Origin: Paralichthys olivaceus
Taxonomy: Eukaryota > Chordata > Actinopteri > Pleuronectiformes > Paralichthyidae
Length of the DNA stretch: 64,000 bases
Reading direction: 5' to 3'
Assembly: GCF_024713975.1 (NCBI RefSeq)
Contig: NC_091094.1
Span: forward strand, 22,530,501-22,594,500
Made by a program: the position numbers and the translations under genes. This document shows, in pieces, positions 22,001 to 34,381 of this stretch. The notes under the pieces are model-generated. The model saw only the letters and a list, made by a program, of their open reading frames with translations, had not been told where the DNA came from and made no database searches. Positions within the stretch are counted from its first letter, which is position 1. Every line of letters starts with the position of its first letter.

Positions 22001-25000
22001 GAGAATAGTTTTGCCATCGCTCTTGCTAAACTTAGGGAACATTGTCTTCAGATAGGATTAATCTTTAGAGCAGTGATGGGAGTAACCAAGATGCTCTGAT
22101 TCTTTCCGTTCAAACCAAGTATGTTTATGCTTGCAAGTTAAATGTATAGCGCATGGCTTTAAGAACTAGCATTTATGATTTGGTATCGATTGGACAGTCA
22201 TTAATCTTTTGTTTTGACAAAGTTGTTAATGATCTATTATTTCCTCGCATAAAGTTTTCTTTTCATTGACAACTTTGTGTAAACCCTTTCAGATGAAGGC
22301 CCTTGATGGTAAAATAAAAAAGGAAAAAGAGAATGGCTTTGCCAGGTAAGTCTTAACACCTCTTTACTCTGAAGTGTTACATGTAGGCTATCAGCAGATA
22401 CGTTTCATATGATACCATTTCTAATTTAAATGACTGTCCCTTTGCAGCCCTCAACATGTGAAGTCTGAGCCCGAAGATGACTTTTACCACTCTCCTAAAA
22501 ATGAGAAGTCTCTAAAAAGAGAACGGGATGATGATAATGAGTAAGTGGTCCATTCCCTTAGATTTCTTACTTGTCTTTAACGTCTACTTCATATGGTTAG
22601 GAAATCAATGTAGTGCTCTATGACCTAAATTTGTTCTATCAGATTCGAGATATGGGGTGTTATTTTTCAGCTCTGAATTCAAGCCCAAGAAAATAAAGAC
22701 CGAAAATGACAAGAAGGCCAAGAAAAGGAAACAAGATGAGGTAAGCAAAGGCCACACCATCGTCAAAACCTGCTGTTTGATGTGGACTTTCTGTAAACAA
22801 AGAAAATAGCTCTTTGGCAGTTTTCTGCAGAATATTTTGAAAGGCACAATTAACCTGAAGAATTGGAGAGACTTGAGTCTGTTGATAAGGCTTATTTCTG
22901 TGAGAGAACTCACTTGGTTTCTCTTCCCTTCTTAGGACATCAAGCCCAAAAAGATAAAAAACAAAAAAGGAGAAGTCGCCGATGGAAAAAAGAAAGCAAA
23001 GAAAGAGCCAGAGGAGAAGTGGAAATGGTGAGTTGGCCAGCTGAACAATAAATGCACGATGGTTATCCTTTGTAGGTGGGTCAGCTGTGGATATATTGCA
23101 TGTTATTGTTGGCCTGTGAAATATTTTGTTTCTGTTGTATATTCAAACTCCTTTATTTGGTTGATTCCAGGTGGGAAGAGGAGAGATACACAGATGGTGT
23201 CAAATGGAAGTTTCTGGAACACAAAGGGCCTGTCTTTGCTCCACCATATGAGCCTCTTCCTAGCCACGTCAAATTTTATTATGATGGTGAGAGTGGGTTT
23301 CTCACCAGAATTCTACTTTTAAATCAGTGTAGGACTGTTCTGTATATCTACATGGTGGCAGTTGTAAATATCAGTGATGGATAAACTTTGTTTTTGTATA
23401 TTTTAGGTAAAGTTATGAAGCTCAGTCCAGAAGCAGAAGAGGTGGCCACATTCTTTGCAAAAATGCTTGACCATGAATACACCACGAAGGATATTTTCCG
23501 CAAAAACTTCTTCAAAGATTGGAGGAAGGTAGGAAAAATGCACTTTTCAGGATAAACTTCTAGATGTCTTGTGAAAGTTTGTTCAAAGATTCGTGACTGA
23601 GTGAAGTGTGGTGTTTACAGGAAATGAATTCAGAGGAGAAGAGTAAGATCACAGACCTGAAAAAATGCAACTTCAGTGAGATGAGCGAATACTTCAAGGC
23701 ACAGTCTGAAGCCAGAAAAGCCATGACAAAAGACGAGAAACTGGTCAGTGACTGGATGTACATTGTATCATTTAATGAACTTGATCTAGGCTAAATGGTT
23801 AAATATTCAACAGCAAATATTTATGTAGAAAAATGGTGTGTACACTTTTTTTCTCAGCTACCTCCTCTTTTTACATGGAAACCTGCAGAAAACGTGGATG
23901 TTCTGAAGATATGGGACAGTTTTTACACACTGTGGTATAAACCCAGAGCAGGGCAGTCCTATAAGCTAATAACACAACTTGCATCAAAAAACATAAAGGA
24001 ATGCTGTAGCGATGTATGTCGTGAGGCAGATGATTTGTTTTTTAGAGCAAGCACACATTTTCTTGTAGATTCCAAACCTACCTGAGTTTTCCCACACATT
24101 CTTTCCAGATGAATTACATTTTTCTGTCTCTTCATAATCTTGATCCCATTAAGGAAAGATTCTGATGCTTTGTTTTTCTCCCCTTGTAGAAAATAAAGAC
24201 GGAGAACGAACGCCTTCTGCAGGAGTATGGCTTCTGCATCATGGACAACCACAGAGAACGTATTGCTAACTTTCGCATTGAGCCCCCGGGCCTGTTCCGC
24301 GGTCGTGGAGACCATCCGAAGATGGGCATGCTCAAACGTCGCATCAGGCCTCAAGACATCATCATCAATTGCAGCAAGTGAGCGAAGGGTGGCTTTGTCA
24401 GTGCTGATGAATTGATGTTAAGTGAGCATAATGATTTAAATGTTAAATGTACTCCTCAAAGGGACTCCAAGCACCCTGAGCCTCCCTCGGGCAAAAAGTG
24501 GAAAGAGGTTCGTCATGACAACAAGGTGACATGGCTCGTGTCGTGGACGGAAAACATTCAAGGCTCCATCAAGTACATCATGCTGAACCCTAGCTCTAGG
24601 ATCAAGGTAGGCCAAATTGTTTTACAAGAAGGTTTGGACCTGGTTTAACCCAGTAAGACCTAAGGGCATTCCAAAGCCAATGTGTGTTTTTTTTAAATTA
24701 ATTATTTGCCTTTCCATGTCAATTTTTGCCGTTGACCTAATCTAGGTTAAAAGAAAAGAAACAATCTGTAAAACTTGCTACGATTCCCCTTTCCTCCTCC
24801 TCATTGAAAAAATATTTCCTGTAGGCTGAGCCCTGGTCAGCAGGAACATCGTCTGGGTCTGAAACATCATTATTAATTATATTGTTTTCATCAACAAAAC
24901 CCTGCTGTACTCCCCTTGCTTAGATTCACAGCCATTGTATGAAACACTACTTTAATAAATGTTTTACAGGCTAAGAGCGCTGTAAGACAAGGTATATTCC

Positions 25001-27741
25001 CCATAACGCATTTCAGCAAATCACTATGAATTTCATCAGTCACTTCTTAGACGATAATATCGTCTTACCTGGTCTGTTTGTTTTTGTAGATATAAGCATA
25101 TGTTGCATTAGGTCTTAATAGGTTAAAGGGAGTCTTTGCTCAATTCTTCAGTTTGGGTCAAACAATGATAGAGCTTTATAGTGTTTGTCCCCAGGTGTCA
25201 TGTCGGATCTTTTCAAGATATTAATATTCTAAAAGGTTTTCTTGCTCAACTGGTTTGTCAGAACGGAGCAACAGCAAACAGTATTAAAGTGAAAATGGCT
25301 ACTTGCACTAGGTTTCTGATCAGAGAACACTCTGCACTGGGCAAAACCTACTAATTCCATTTGCGTTCCCTATGACTTTGACACACATGGCCCCATGTAT
25401 TTATTAGATGCTTTGTGTCTTGTCTGTTGTGCTGTCTGCCTGCAGGGAGAGAAGGATTGGCAGAAGTATGAAACAGCCCGTCGGCTGAAGAAAATCGTGG
25501 ACCGCATCCGGAACCAGTACCACGAAGACTGGAAATCCAAGGAGATGAGGATCAGACAAAGGGCTGTGGCTCTCTACTTCATCGACAAGGTGAGGTGGAT
25601 TGCTACTGACATTGTCCTGAGAGTGTGTAGCTGGAGGTAGTTAATGTAGTGTAATTGCTTTTTAACAATGACTGTTACCAGCAAGTGGGGTTTAGAGTGC
25701 TTAAACACTGGCTGCAGTGAGGGTAATGTCTTTATAAGCCGGCTTTAATCCATCTGTCCTGATGTGCTCTAGCTGGCCCTGAGAGCAGGTAATGAGAAGG
25801 AGGAAGGAGAGACCGCCGACACTGTGGGCTGCTGTTCACTGAGAGTCGAACACATCAAACTCTACCCAGAGAATGATGGTCAGGAGTTTGTGGTGGAGTT
25901 TGACTTCCTGGGTAAAGACTCCATCCGCTACTACAACAAAGTCCCTGTGGAGAAAAGGGTAAGCATCCTAAAGCAGTGCTTTTAATTTAAGTGTGCAAAC
26001 TTTGCTCATGTATTCACCTTTGTTCTGCCTCTTGTAGGTATTTAAGAACCTTCAGTTGTTTATGGAGAACAAGGAGCCTGATGATGACCTGTTTGATCGC
26101 CTGAACGTAAGCAAAGCAAATCTTTCGCTGTCGCAAACATACAAAATTAATGATTAACCCACTCAGCTTCAACACCAGTTTCAATGTACAACGATTTTTC
26201 TTATTGTTTTCCTTCAGACTTCTATTCTGAACAAGCACCTTCAGGAGCTGATGGATGGTCTGACCGCCAAAGTTTTCCGTACCTACAATGCTTCAATCAC
26301 CCTGCAGCAGCAGTTGAAGCAGCTCACAAGTGGTATGCGTCTTCCTACAGATTTACAACCAAATCTTCTCTCTATCAGTCGAGACAATACTTGAATAAAA
26401 AGCCTATTTACAGTCATTTTGAACACATCATTAACTGACGACTGATTCTGTTCTGACTCTAGCGGATGAGAACATTCCAGCTAAGATCCTGTCCTACAAC
26501 AGGGCCAACAGGGCTGTGGCCATCCTGTGTAACCATCAAAGAGCTCCACCGAAGACATTTGAGAAGTCCATGCAAAACCTGCAGACTAAGGTGAGGAAGT
26601 GGTGTCTGAGTTCTGCGGGTCAGCATTTTGCAAAACATTATTTTTTTCATTATAGTAGCTGTTCTTTTTACCAATAACAGTTAAAGACAAGATAGCAAAT
26701 ACAATTTATGTTATCACCGTACAGTTTACGTAATCTTGACCATTGTGGGAAATCAGATATTTCACTTGCAAGATCGTGGTGGATATTTACACTGATGTTG
26801 TAATGAGTTTTGAAACCTTTAGTTGTTGACATGCAGCTTTTGAATCTGTTGCAGATAAGCAGTCACCATGTTGCTGTCAGTGTTGCACAAATACGCAACA
26901 GTTTGTAATCGAATATTAATAATACATTTATTCACCTCTCTTCTTAACACCCAAGGACACCTTCCAATACATCATAAATAAAAATGAAAGTAAAACCACA
27001 TTTAAATCAAATTGGGAGACAAATATGTCACACAAGAACGGTTAAAAAGTAACATTGCTAAAATTGGATTAAAAGGGATAGATGGTTAAAAGTACATCAT
27101 TTAAACATAGAACATTACAATCAACTATAAATTGTGTTTCTTCATAGATTGATGCTAAAAGGGACCAGCTTTCTGATGCCAAGAGAGAACTGAAAAGTGC
27201 CAAGGCTGATGCCAAAGTACGGAGAGATGAAAAGTCCAAAAAGTGAGTATCAAAGGCTTTGTTCAAGTTGATAGTTTACCTCTGGTCAGCCATGTTTACG
27301 TGTTTTAACATCTGCTTCTCGTCCATCTGTAGGACTGTGGAGACAAAGAAGAAGGCGGTCCAGAGGATAGAGGAGCAGCTGATGAAGCTGGAGGTGCAGG
27401 CGACGGATCGTGAAGAGAACAAGCAGATCGCCCTCGGCACATCCAAGCTCAACTATCTGGACCCTCGCATCTCTGTGGCTTGGTAAGATATATTTTTTAA
27501 CATGCTTTTTCTAAAATCATTTAGTCACAAAACATTCACACTCTGCTTTCAATGATTTAGTTGTTGGGGACAGCGATGCACATTTTATTCAGCTACACAA
27601 GTAGCAATTTATTTTTTCTGTCTGCTTTTGTCTCCTAGGTGTAAGAAATGGGGCATTCCCGTCGAGAAAATCTACAATAAGACCCAGCGCGAAAAGTTTG
27701 CCTGGGCCATCGACATGGCAGAAGATGACTTTGAATTTTAA
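19039..27741 (+). CDS. top1: DNA topoisomerase I (type IB), complete, 21 coding exons
   Basis: Exons: 19039-19071, 19529-19553, 21450-21546, 21694-21808, 22293-22345, 22448-22540, 22671-22740, 22936-23027, 23171-23286, 23407-23528, 23621-23743, 24190-24377, 24462-24606, 25446-25589, 25773-25958, 26038-26106, 26218-26332, 26463-26590, 27148-27242, 27333-27482, 27639-27741. They join in phase to 753 residues, against 765 in human, which also has 21 exons. The enzyme relaxes supercoils by transient single-strand cleavage in the nucleus. The first ~200 residues are Lys/Asp/Glu/His-rich with nuclear-localisation-like runs. The core carries the expected Arg in RQRAVALYF, Lys in [10 protein letters not shown], Lys and Arg in AKVFRTYN, and His in CNHQRAPP. 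A basic coiled-coil linker follows. The active-site Tyr711 is in SKLNYLDPR (27454-27456). Nothing is broken. Confidence 0.98.
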
Positions 27742-28960
27742 ATCCCAGTTTGTGGTTTTATCACTTTTATTGTTTTTATTTTTTAATTGGATACTTGTTT
27801 TTTAGCTTAACTGAATTTTGCTCACCGGCCAGACCTGCAAAGAATTTCAGAAAGTCTGAGTAGAAAAACAACGGCGAGAAGATGAGGCCATAATGAAACT
27901 GGCAGAAGGGTGTTGTGGGTACTCTAAACATCTGATCTGAGATCAGGCTACATGGCTAAACTATAACCACAGCTGAGCAAAGCCACAGGCATAGTCTCAG
28001 TAATCGGAAAACCCCTTTACCTTTGTCAATGCCCGAACTTTGAACTCTGTGGTCCTATAGCTACTGTATTAAGCAAAAAGAAAAAATGCTTTTTATCATT
28101 ATTTTATTTGTTCACTCGCTCTGTATTTTAGCCCTTCCATGTATTATTAATGAATTCTATATTTTGATAGACAAAGTTAAATCAAATGAATTCCTTAAAT
28201 ACACCCCACGCGCCTTTCAAGGAGATGTGAGCTTGACTTTTGAGGTGTGTGCTTGCATGTGTGTGTATGAGGGACTCGACCATGGAAGCTGTCTGTTTTA
28301 GGTGAATATTTTAAACTGGACTATGTTGAATTGTTCAGCATGAAAGAGGATGTCTGGGCAGGCGAGGAGGGAATACTGCAACCATGTCAATATTTACTTA
28401 AGCAAACAGAATGTGAATATTTTGTTTTACATCCTCTATCAGGGACTTCTTTTTCAGTGTAAATGTGAACCAATCATTTGTATCCTCTTGAGTTGCAAGC
28501 ATCCTCTGAATCTCTGCATAGCCCTGTCTACATCTGGTTTTAACTTAATTTAACAATTGTTCCAAGGAAAAAAAAAACGTGCATATTTGTGACTTGAAGA
28601 TAATGATATGATAATGTATTTAAAGTTGGTAAATCAAAAAGTGTTTTTCTTCAGGAAGGGTAAGTGAGGGACAAACTTTGCCAAAAAAAATCTCCAATCT
28701 GTTACAATTTTAGACAGTTTTTTTAATTATGTAAAGGTCGAGGATAAGGTAATGTAACATTTAATGTGAATTATCAGTTCATTTTATTCCACTCTGTTCC
28801 ACTTATGATAGGAAAGTTGATGTAAGTAGCTGTAAAGTCAACAGCCTATTCCTGTTATACTTTTTTTTTTTTTTTTTTTGTCATAGCCTTTGATCATGTT
28901 TTATGAGTTTTATTCTCATTGTAGGTTTAAAAATGAATAAAATCCTACAGGTAAAATATA
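27742..28960 (+). other. top1: 3'UTR of top1
   Basis: AT-rich non-coding tail after the TAA at 27739-27741. AATAAA at 28936-28941 is a good polyadenylation signal; another AATAAA near 29454 could be a distal one. Open frames inside (28086-28301, 28903-29220) have no recognisable protein content. Confidence 0.55.
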
Positions 28961-29019
28961 CTATGTGTTTGCAAATGTTTTTCTCTTTCTCATTCATACC
29001 AGCAGGTCCTTGTGTGTTT

Positions 29020-29690
29020 CTGCCCTATTATTTTAGTTTTTTGCTCAGTTTTAATTCTGTGGCCATTCTCCCTGATCAGAGGCCCCATGTAGCACAGCAG
29101 CCTGTTGGTTTTGGACCAGCAGCCGTAGCGGAGGGTCCTGCCGGAGTTGCAGCGTCCTCATATTTGCTTCATCAAACACATTTGATCACTTATCTCAAGA
29201 AGAGCTTAAGCTTTCTCTGAAACTCCTCAGCCTTTTGGCATATCAGGTTCAGGCTTTACCAAAATTAAAAAAAACAATTTGAAGAGTTAAATCTTTGAAA
29301 TTAAACAAAACTCAGATGGATGTTTTCTGTCCGCCATTGAAAAAACAATCTGGTGCGTAGTATGTTTTTATTTTATTTGAATGGAATGCAGTGTTTAGCC
29401 ACCAGCTGCATTCATGTTCGAGACTAAATATCTCACCATACATCATGAAGACAAAATAAATTCTAGAAGGATTGCTTGCCATGGAAACTGACTGAAAAAA
29501 TGTTCCTCCCTGCCTGAGTGCTACTTGTACTGCCTGCTTCTCGCCAGCAGGTGAGGCTGTAAGCATTCCTCCAGTGCATGTTACTCCCTCATTCATCACA
29601 CTGAATAGTTTGACTGGCATCCATGGAACAATGCATGTTCACTCCTGGTGCAAGGTGCAGATAAAATAAGGAGGCGTCAGTGCTTGGTGA
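29020..29690. other. Gap between the convergent top1 and zhx3 3' ends
   Basis: A locally GC-richer stretch at 29080-29160 stands out from AT-rich DNA but reads as no known exon. In particular I found nothing like PLCG1, which occupies this place in human. Both genes' polyadenylation signals fall in or near this gap. Confidence 0.45.
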
Positions 29691-31636
29691 GTATTCAGTT
29701 TATTCTGTAAAGATTCAGAAGTGTAGAAAGGATGATACAACAGTGCTTTATGATCAGACTATTTCATAAAAGTTTCTTTTTAAGTGATCATAACACCGTA
29801 AGTCCAGATTCCATTTATCTCAAACCAAAATAAATTTGTAACATTCGACACAAGTGCATACACTGCTGGTAGGAGATCAACCTCCAATTTCACTTTGGAT
29901 GGTATAGCACCGTTCATTAGCTATTAGCAGCTTGACAAAGATGCAGCTTAATAGGATTCATGTAGTGACTGTATGTTTATATAAACACAAGAAAATTCAG
30001 AGGAGAGCAAAGATCTCCTCATTTGGCTCTCTAGCTAGCACAATATCTCACTCTGTCATTGTCTAGGGATCAAATTGATAATTTTGCATTAAACAACATT
30101 TTTGCCAGTAACAATATTTGATACAATTACAGCTTAAAGTTAAACATCTCCAAGTGTACAGAAAGCAGCACAAGATTTTTTTTTCACAGATATAGACCAA
30201 CAGTGACCATTGATGCACTGGCGTGTTTTTTTTTCTTTCTTTTTTTTTTTCAGGACAGCACGGTAGCTGGAAAGCAAGGTGATGGACAGACAGGTCATAT
30301 AAACACATGGACAGAGCTGAGTAAGGCAACGTTAGCGTGACAGGCTTCTCTCTGTTCAGTTTGCAGGGCAGTGTAGTGTATTGATCTCGACAAAGCCGTC
30401 AATACCTTTAATGTGGGGCAGTGTGATTTTTCTAGCATTGCTGTCTTCATTAGTGCATTGTACAGTATATAGTCTCTTGCGTGTAGCTGAACTGCAACGT
30501 GACACTGACATTAATACAGATCTAAATAAAACATGTTTGATTGCATCTGGACTTACAGTGACTATAGAAGAGTAATAGAATTGAAAAAAACAGATAACGG
30601 AAAAAGTAAATTTCAAGGCAGTGCTGAAGTACTGGTTGCTAAAAAAGTAAAAAATATCACAAAGCCAACAATAACATTTCCTCGACACATCTTTAGTTTG
30701 TACAGTCAGTACAAACCCTCTCGTATAGTGCAGTTTCAATCATATATATATATTTTTCTCCTCTGACCCAAAACAATATCATTCGGCCCTATCCTATCTT
30801 TGCTCATTCAAGTCAGTTTTCCAGTCAGTGTGCGTCTTCTCTCGCTCGTTTTCTTTGATCCCTCGTACTGACCTCATTGTGCACCCTCCCCACACAACCA
30901 CAAAGAAGCATGAAAGGCTTAAACATCACAGAACTCAAAAGGTGAGAAGTTCTTTCTTTTTGACGATAGCAGGAAGTGATGGCAGATGGAAGAGAAGGCG
31001 GAGGAGGAGGAGGGGGGGTATTCACAGTTACAGTCAGAGTCCAACGGTCCAGCTACAATCACATCTGCTGTCATTATGAACACTCTATTTTTTTTTTAGA
31101 CCATGGCCAGGGCAGCAAGCCAACCTTTAAAACATTGTGTTCCTCTGGCGAACTCTGGGCCCTGGCATCATCACACCTCCAGCAGCTCCATCCTCAGGCG
31201 ATCCCTGATCAGCACACACACACACACACACAAGAGAGAGGCAGCACTGTAAAAAGACGTCTGCGTAAGGGTTAACTTGCCTCTCGGAAATCTATCTCAC
31301 CAAAGACAATTGTCATGATTTATTCACATATATTAGCATGCGCACTCAATCTATAATTCAACGCTTCAGACTTCTACTTAATCTAAAAATAGCATCTTAA
31401 ACACGGACCTTTGATTGCCCAAATAAGCTACTCAGAGCGAGTACCTGTACACACTTCTCCTGCCTCCTTTTTACTGTACATCACGCAGCAGCCACTACAA
31501 ACAAGCTGTCACGCTTTCATCACTCCACCTGGCTTTCACTATTCTTTTGTTTCTTTGATTGATAAACAGCCCTAAGCTTGTACAATATCATAACACACTT
31601 GAATGAGAAGTGTATCTTACTTCAGAAGCTTTTATC
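29690..31636 (-). other. zhx3: Inferred 3'UTR of zhx3
   Basis: Sequence downstream (minus strand) of the zhx3 stop at 31637-31639. A minus-strand AATAAA (TTTATT on plus at 29699-29704) could mark the end; others lie at about 29366 and 29371. It has no recognised coding content, contains a short (CA) run at 31213-31231, and would make a UTR of about 1.9 kb. Confidence 0.45.
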
Positions 31637-34381
31637 TCACTTTGTAATTCGAGCACAGTGACTGTAATACCTGGCCTGATTGCCATCAGTTTGTTGTTCG
31701 ATGAGTGACTGACTGGCCACGGGCTGCTGGTGGTCCTCTGCTCTCTCTGACCAGGGATCCTGTAGGACTTCTGGTGGCACCGACTCCTCAGCTTGGCCTT
31801 GCTCTCCGCCCCCCTCCGCACCCATCAGCTCAAGCAGCGGTGAGTATGAATCCTGCCACACAACCTGCTGCCCTGAGTTCAGTCCTGCTTCTCCTTCAAG
31901 GTGCTTGTTCGTGTCTTTCTCAATAAATTTCTTTTTGGCTGCTTGAGGTTCCTTTGCCGATTCAGCTTTGCCATCTCCATTGCCCCTTGCCCCCTCCTCT
32001 GACTCCCCTGGCAGTCGCTGAAAGGTCTCCAGCCACTTCAGCTGCCCATTCTTGTGGCTGTACCTGCAGTCGCTGAACCAGCGCACCACCTCTGATTTGG
32101 GAAGGCCCGTCTGGACGCTTAAGTCTTCATACTGCTGACTGCTGGGCCAGCGGGTGTTGGAGAAAACCTGTCGGAGGATGTGCAGCTGCTGGGGGGTCTT
32201 GTTGCCCCAGGGTGGGGAGAAAGACGACTGAGAGGCGGACACTTCGGCTGCCTCGGACTTGTGTTCTTGATGTACAATCTCAGATGTGGTCTCTGATTCG
32301 TTCATCTTCAGCCTCTTAAAGTTGATCTTGATGGGGTCGACTTTCAGCCCTGAGCAGCCTCGTTCCCCCGCAAACGGATCCTCCTCCTTAATGAGCTGCT
32401 TTAAGATTGACATGCCTTTTATTGGAAAATCCTTGTTGCATTTGCCCTCATCTAAAATGGATGACAGGCTTTTTGTAATGACAGTGGTGCTGGTGCTTTC
32501 AGTTGGGGATTTGCTGGCATGGTTCAGGTTAGGGACACTGTCATTACAGGTGGTACTGGGATATTCACTGCTAATACTGTTAGACTTGTGGATGTTGTAG
32601 TTGGGTTTGTCGTCGTGCTTTGTGGTGTGGGCCTGCTCCTGTGGACTGATGACTCCGCTGCTGTGATTGTTACAGGTGACGCTGGATTTGCTGGTGTTGG
32701 TGATGATTGCGTGACTCTCGGTGCTGTTAGAAGCTTCCGATGGGATTGGTAAACAGTTGCTTTTGAGATTTGGTTTGCCATTGGTGTTAGCAACACGGTG
32801 CTCATCATTATTGCTAATGTTGGCAGAGCAAGTGGCGATGCTGTTGATGCTGTTTGTGGGGCTGCTGTTATGCACCGGTTTACTGGTGACAGTCTCACCA
32901 CCGTTACTACTGCTGGAATAGCTGCTGATGCTGCTGCTACTACTGCAACTACTGCTGCTACTGCTGCTTCGACTGCTGCTGGTGCTACTCACAAAACCAC
33001 TGTTCCCAGCCATGTCCAGGCTGACGCCATTGCTCTTGTTCGTCTCCACAGTGGGTTGGGTATTCTTGGTCAGTACTTGTGTTGTTCTGACTACGGGTGG
33101 AAACTTTGGGGGGACGATTGGAGTAGAATATGAGACTCTGGTGACATGGGGGTTGGTTGACATGCTGGCCTGTGTGGCCATGACTCCGAGAGGCCTTGTT
33201 TTTATACTGCCATAGGGAACTTTGGCCATCTGAAAGTTAGGTCCTTTTGAGCCTGGCTGGGCGTGGACAGTGTGGTGAGTTACAATGTGATTGACGTGCC
33301 GTTGCACAGTAGGCTGCTTCTGAGGCGCTCCACCTTGGAACACTGTGTTGAACATTTTCCTCCTGGCCTCCTCGATCTCTTCAGGAGACCAGCTTATGCC
33401 TTGTTTAAGCCTCTGGGCAGTAAACCACAGTTTGATCTGCTCCTCTGGGAACTCCGAGACCACCGTCAGGTAGCAGAGCTCAGCTTTGGTCGGGTAAGGG
33501 AACTTGCCAAAGGATGTCTTGAGAAAGCTGCTGGTGTCCATAGCAGCATCGTAGGTGGGGATGCTGCTGAGTGGGATCATCACCTTTGGAAGGTCTTTAT
33601 TGGAACTGGAGGAAGGGGGGGAGTAAAGGGAAGGAGTGTGCTGGTGAAAGACTTGGTTGGACACTGTCTTCGTAATAACGTGAGTGACAGATGTCCTCGG
33701 CATAGCTGGGGCGCTAGAAACACTGAGAGCCCCGTTTTGTAGTTCAGGCACATTTGTCAGCATGCTGGGGTCTACATCCTTTCCAGTGTCGATCTTCCGT
33801 ACCTCCACGGTGTGAGAAACCACAATCTTTTTGTGCTCCCCCTTGGCTTTCATCATCTTTGCAATAGGTGTTTTGGTGAGCGAGATCCCAGATTCTCTGT
33901 AGTCTTCTCCACTTTCCGTGAACAGACTTTGTTCCACAGTTGTTACTCCGTCCCTCTTGTTGACAGTTAGAGAGGCAGTGACCAAGCCCTCCATTATCTT
34001 AGGGTGGGCATTGGCGTTATGCAGAGCCAGAGCCTCGAAGCGGACGACTGACACCCCACAGTTCAGGCAGTAAAAGGTGGGCTGTGCCCTGAAGTCTGAG
34101 TGGCAGTTGTGCATGTGATCCAAAAAGTAGTTTAGATCTCTGGATTCAAAACGGCAAGTCGAGCAGCTGTACGTGCCTCCTTTTTGCATCTCGCTGCCAC
34201 TTTCAGATTTGGAGGAGCTGTGAGAGAAATGGCCAGACTCTTCTCCCGAGATGCTGAGTATGCTGTCCTCTGGGATTGTTGGTAGGAGTTCTGGTAGCGA
34301 GCCCAGTATGATTTCCTCACGCACATGTTTGGATTTGGATGGTATCATGCAGGGTACAGTGGATTTCCTCTTGCTTGCCAT
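31637..34381 (-). CDS. zhx3: Zinc fingers and homeoboxes protein 3-like transcription factor, single coding exon
   Basis: An uninterrupted 914-codon frame, as expected for the ZHX family, whose coding sequence is essentially one exon (human ZHX3 956 residues). Two C2H2 fingers are present: Cys73, Cys76, His89, His94 and Cys105, Cys108, His121, His126. A first homeodomain lies at about residues 284-344 (helix 3 EEQIKLWFTAQRLKQGI). A second at about 727-787 (KSEVVRWFSDCRYSHKNGQ) matches the fourth human homeodomain. The region between is low-complexity, with a Ser tract at 464-493 and Ser/Asn/Thr-rich sequence to about 640; human homeodomains 2, 3 and 5 are not recognisable. ZHX proteins dimerise with each other and NF-YA and repress transcription. 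The gene faces top1 tail to tail. The last ~11 residues are uncertain because splice-donor-like sequences (CCAG|GTATTA at 31670, AAA|GTGAGA at the stop) occur there. Confidence 0.93.
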   Translation of the reverse strand: MASKRKSTVPCMIPSKSKHVREEIILGSLPELLPTIPEDSILSISGEESGHFSHSSSKSESGSEMQKGGTYSCSTCRFESRDLNYFLDHMHNCHSDFRAQPTFYCLNCGVSVVRFEALALHNANAHPKIMEGLVTASLTVNKRDGVTTVEQSLFTESGEDYRESGISLTKTPIAKMMKAKGEHKKIVVSHTVEVRKIDTGKDVDPSMLTNVPELQNGALSVSSAPAMPRTSVTHVITKTVSNQVFHQHTPSLYSPPSSSSNKDLPKVMIPLSSIPTYDAAMDTSSFLKTSFGKFPYPTKAELCYLTVVSEFPEEQIKLWFTAQRLKQGISWSPEEIEEARRKMFNTVFQGGAPQKQPTVQRHVNHIVTHHTVHAQPGSKGPNFQMAKVPYGSIKTRPLGVMATQASMSTNPHVTRVSYSTPIVPPKFPPVVRTTQVLTKNTQPTVETNKSNGVSLDMAGNSGFVSSTSSSRSSSSSSSCSSSSSISSYSSSSNGGETVTSKPVHNSSPTNSINSIATCSANISNNDEHRVANTNGKPNLKSNCLPIPSEASNSTESHAIITNTSKSSVTCNNHSSGVISPQEQAHTTKHDDKPNYNIHKSNSISSEYPSTTCNDSVPNLNHASKSPTESTSTTVITKSLSSILDEGKCNKDFPIKGMSILKQLIKEEDPFAGERGCSGLKVDPIKINFKRLKMNESETTSEIVHQEHKSEAAEVSASQSSFSPPWGNKTPQQLHILRQVFSNTRWPSSQQYEDLSVQTGLPKSEVVRWFSDCRYSHKNGQLKWLETFQRLPGESEEGARGNGDGKAESAKEPQAAKKKFIEKDTNKHLEGEAGLNSGQQVVWQDSYSPLLELMGAEGGGEQGQAEESVPPEVLQDPWSERAEDHQQPVASQSLIEQQTDGNQARYYSHCARITK

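Noticed and set aside
23795-24085. 96-codon frame inside top1
   Set aside because: It lies wholly in the intron between the exons ending 23743 and starting 24190, and has no family resemblance.
29040-29220. Possible PLCG1 exon remnant in the GC-richer patch
   Set aside because: Neither strand gives residues resembling PLCG1 in any frame.
32286-33742. Several plus-strand frames opposite zhx3, including Leu/Val/Ala-rich ones
   Set aside because: Antisense shadows of the zhx3 coding exon; the hydrophobic runs are the complement of its Ser/Asn/Thr-rich region.
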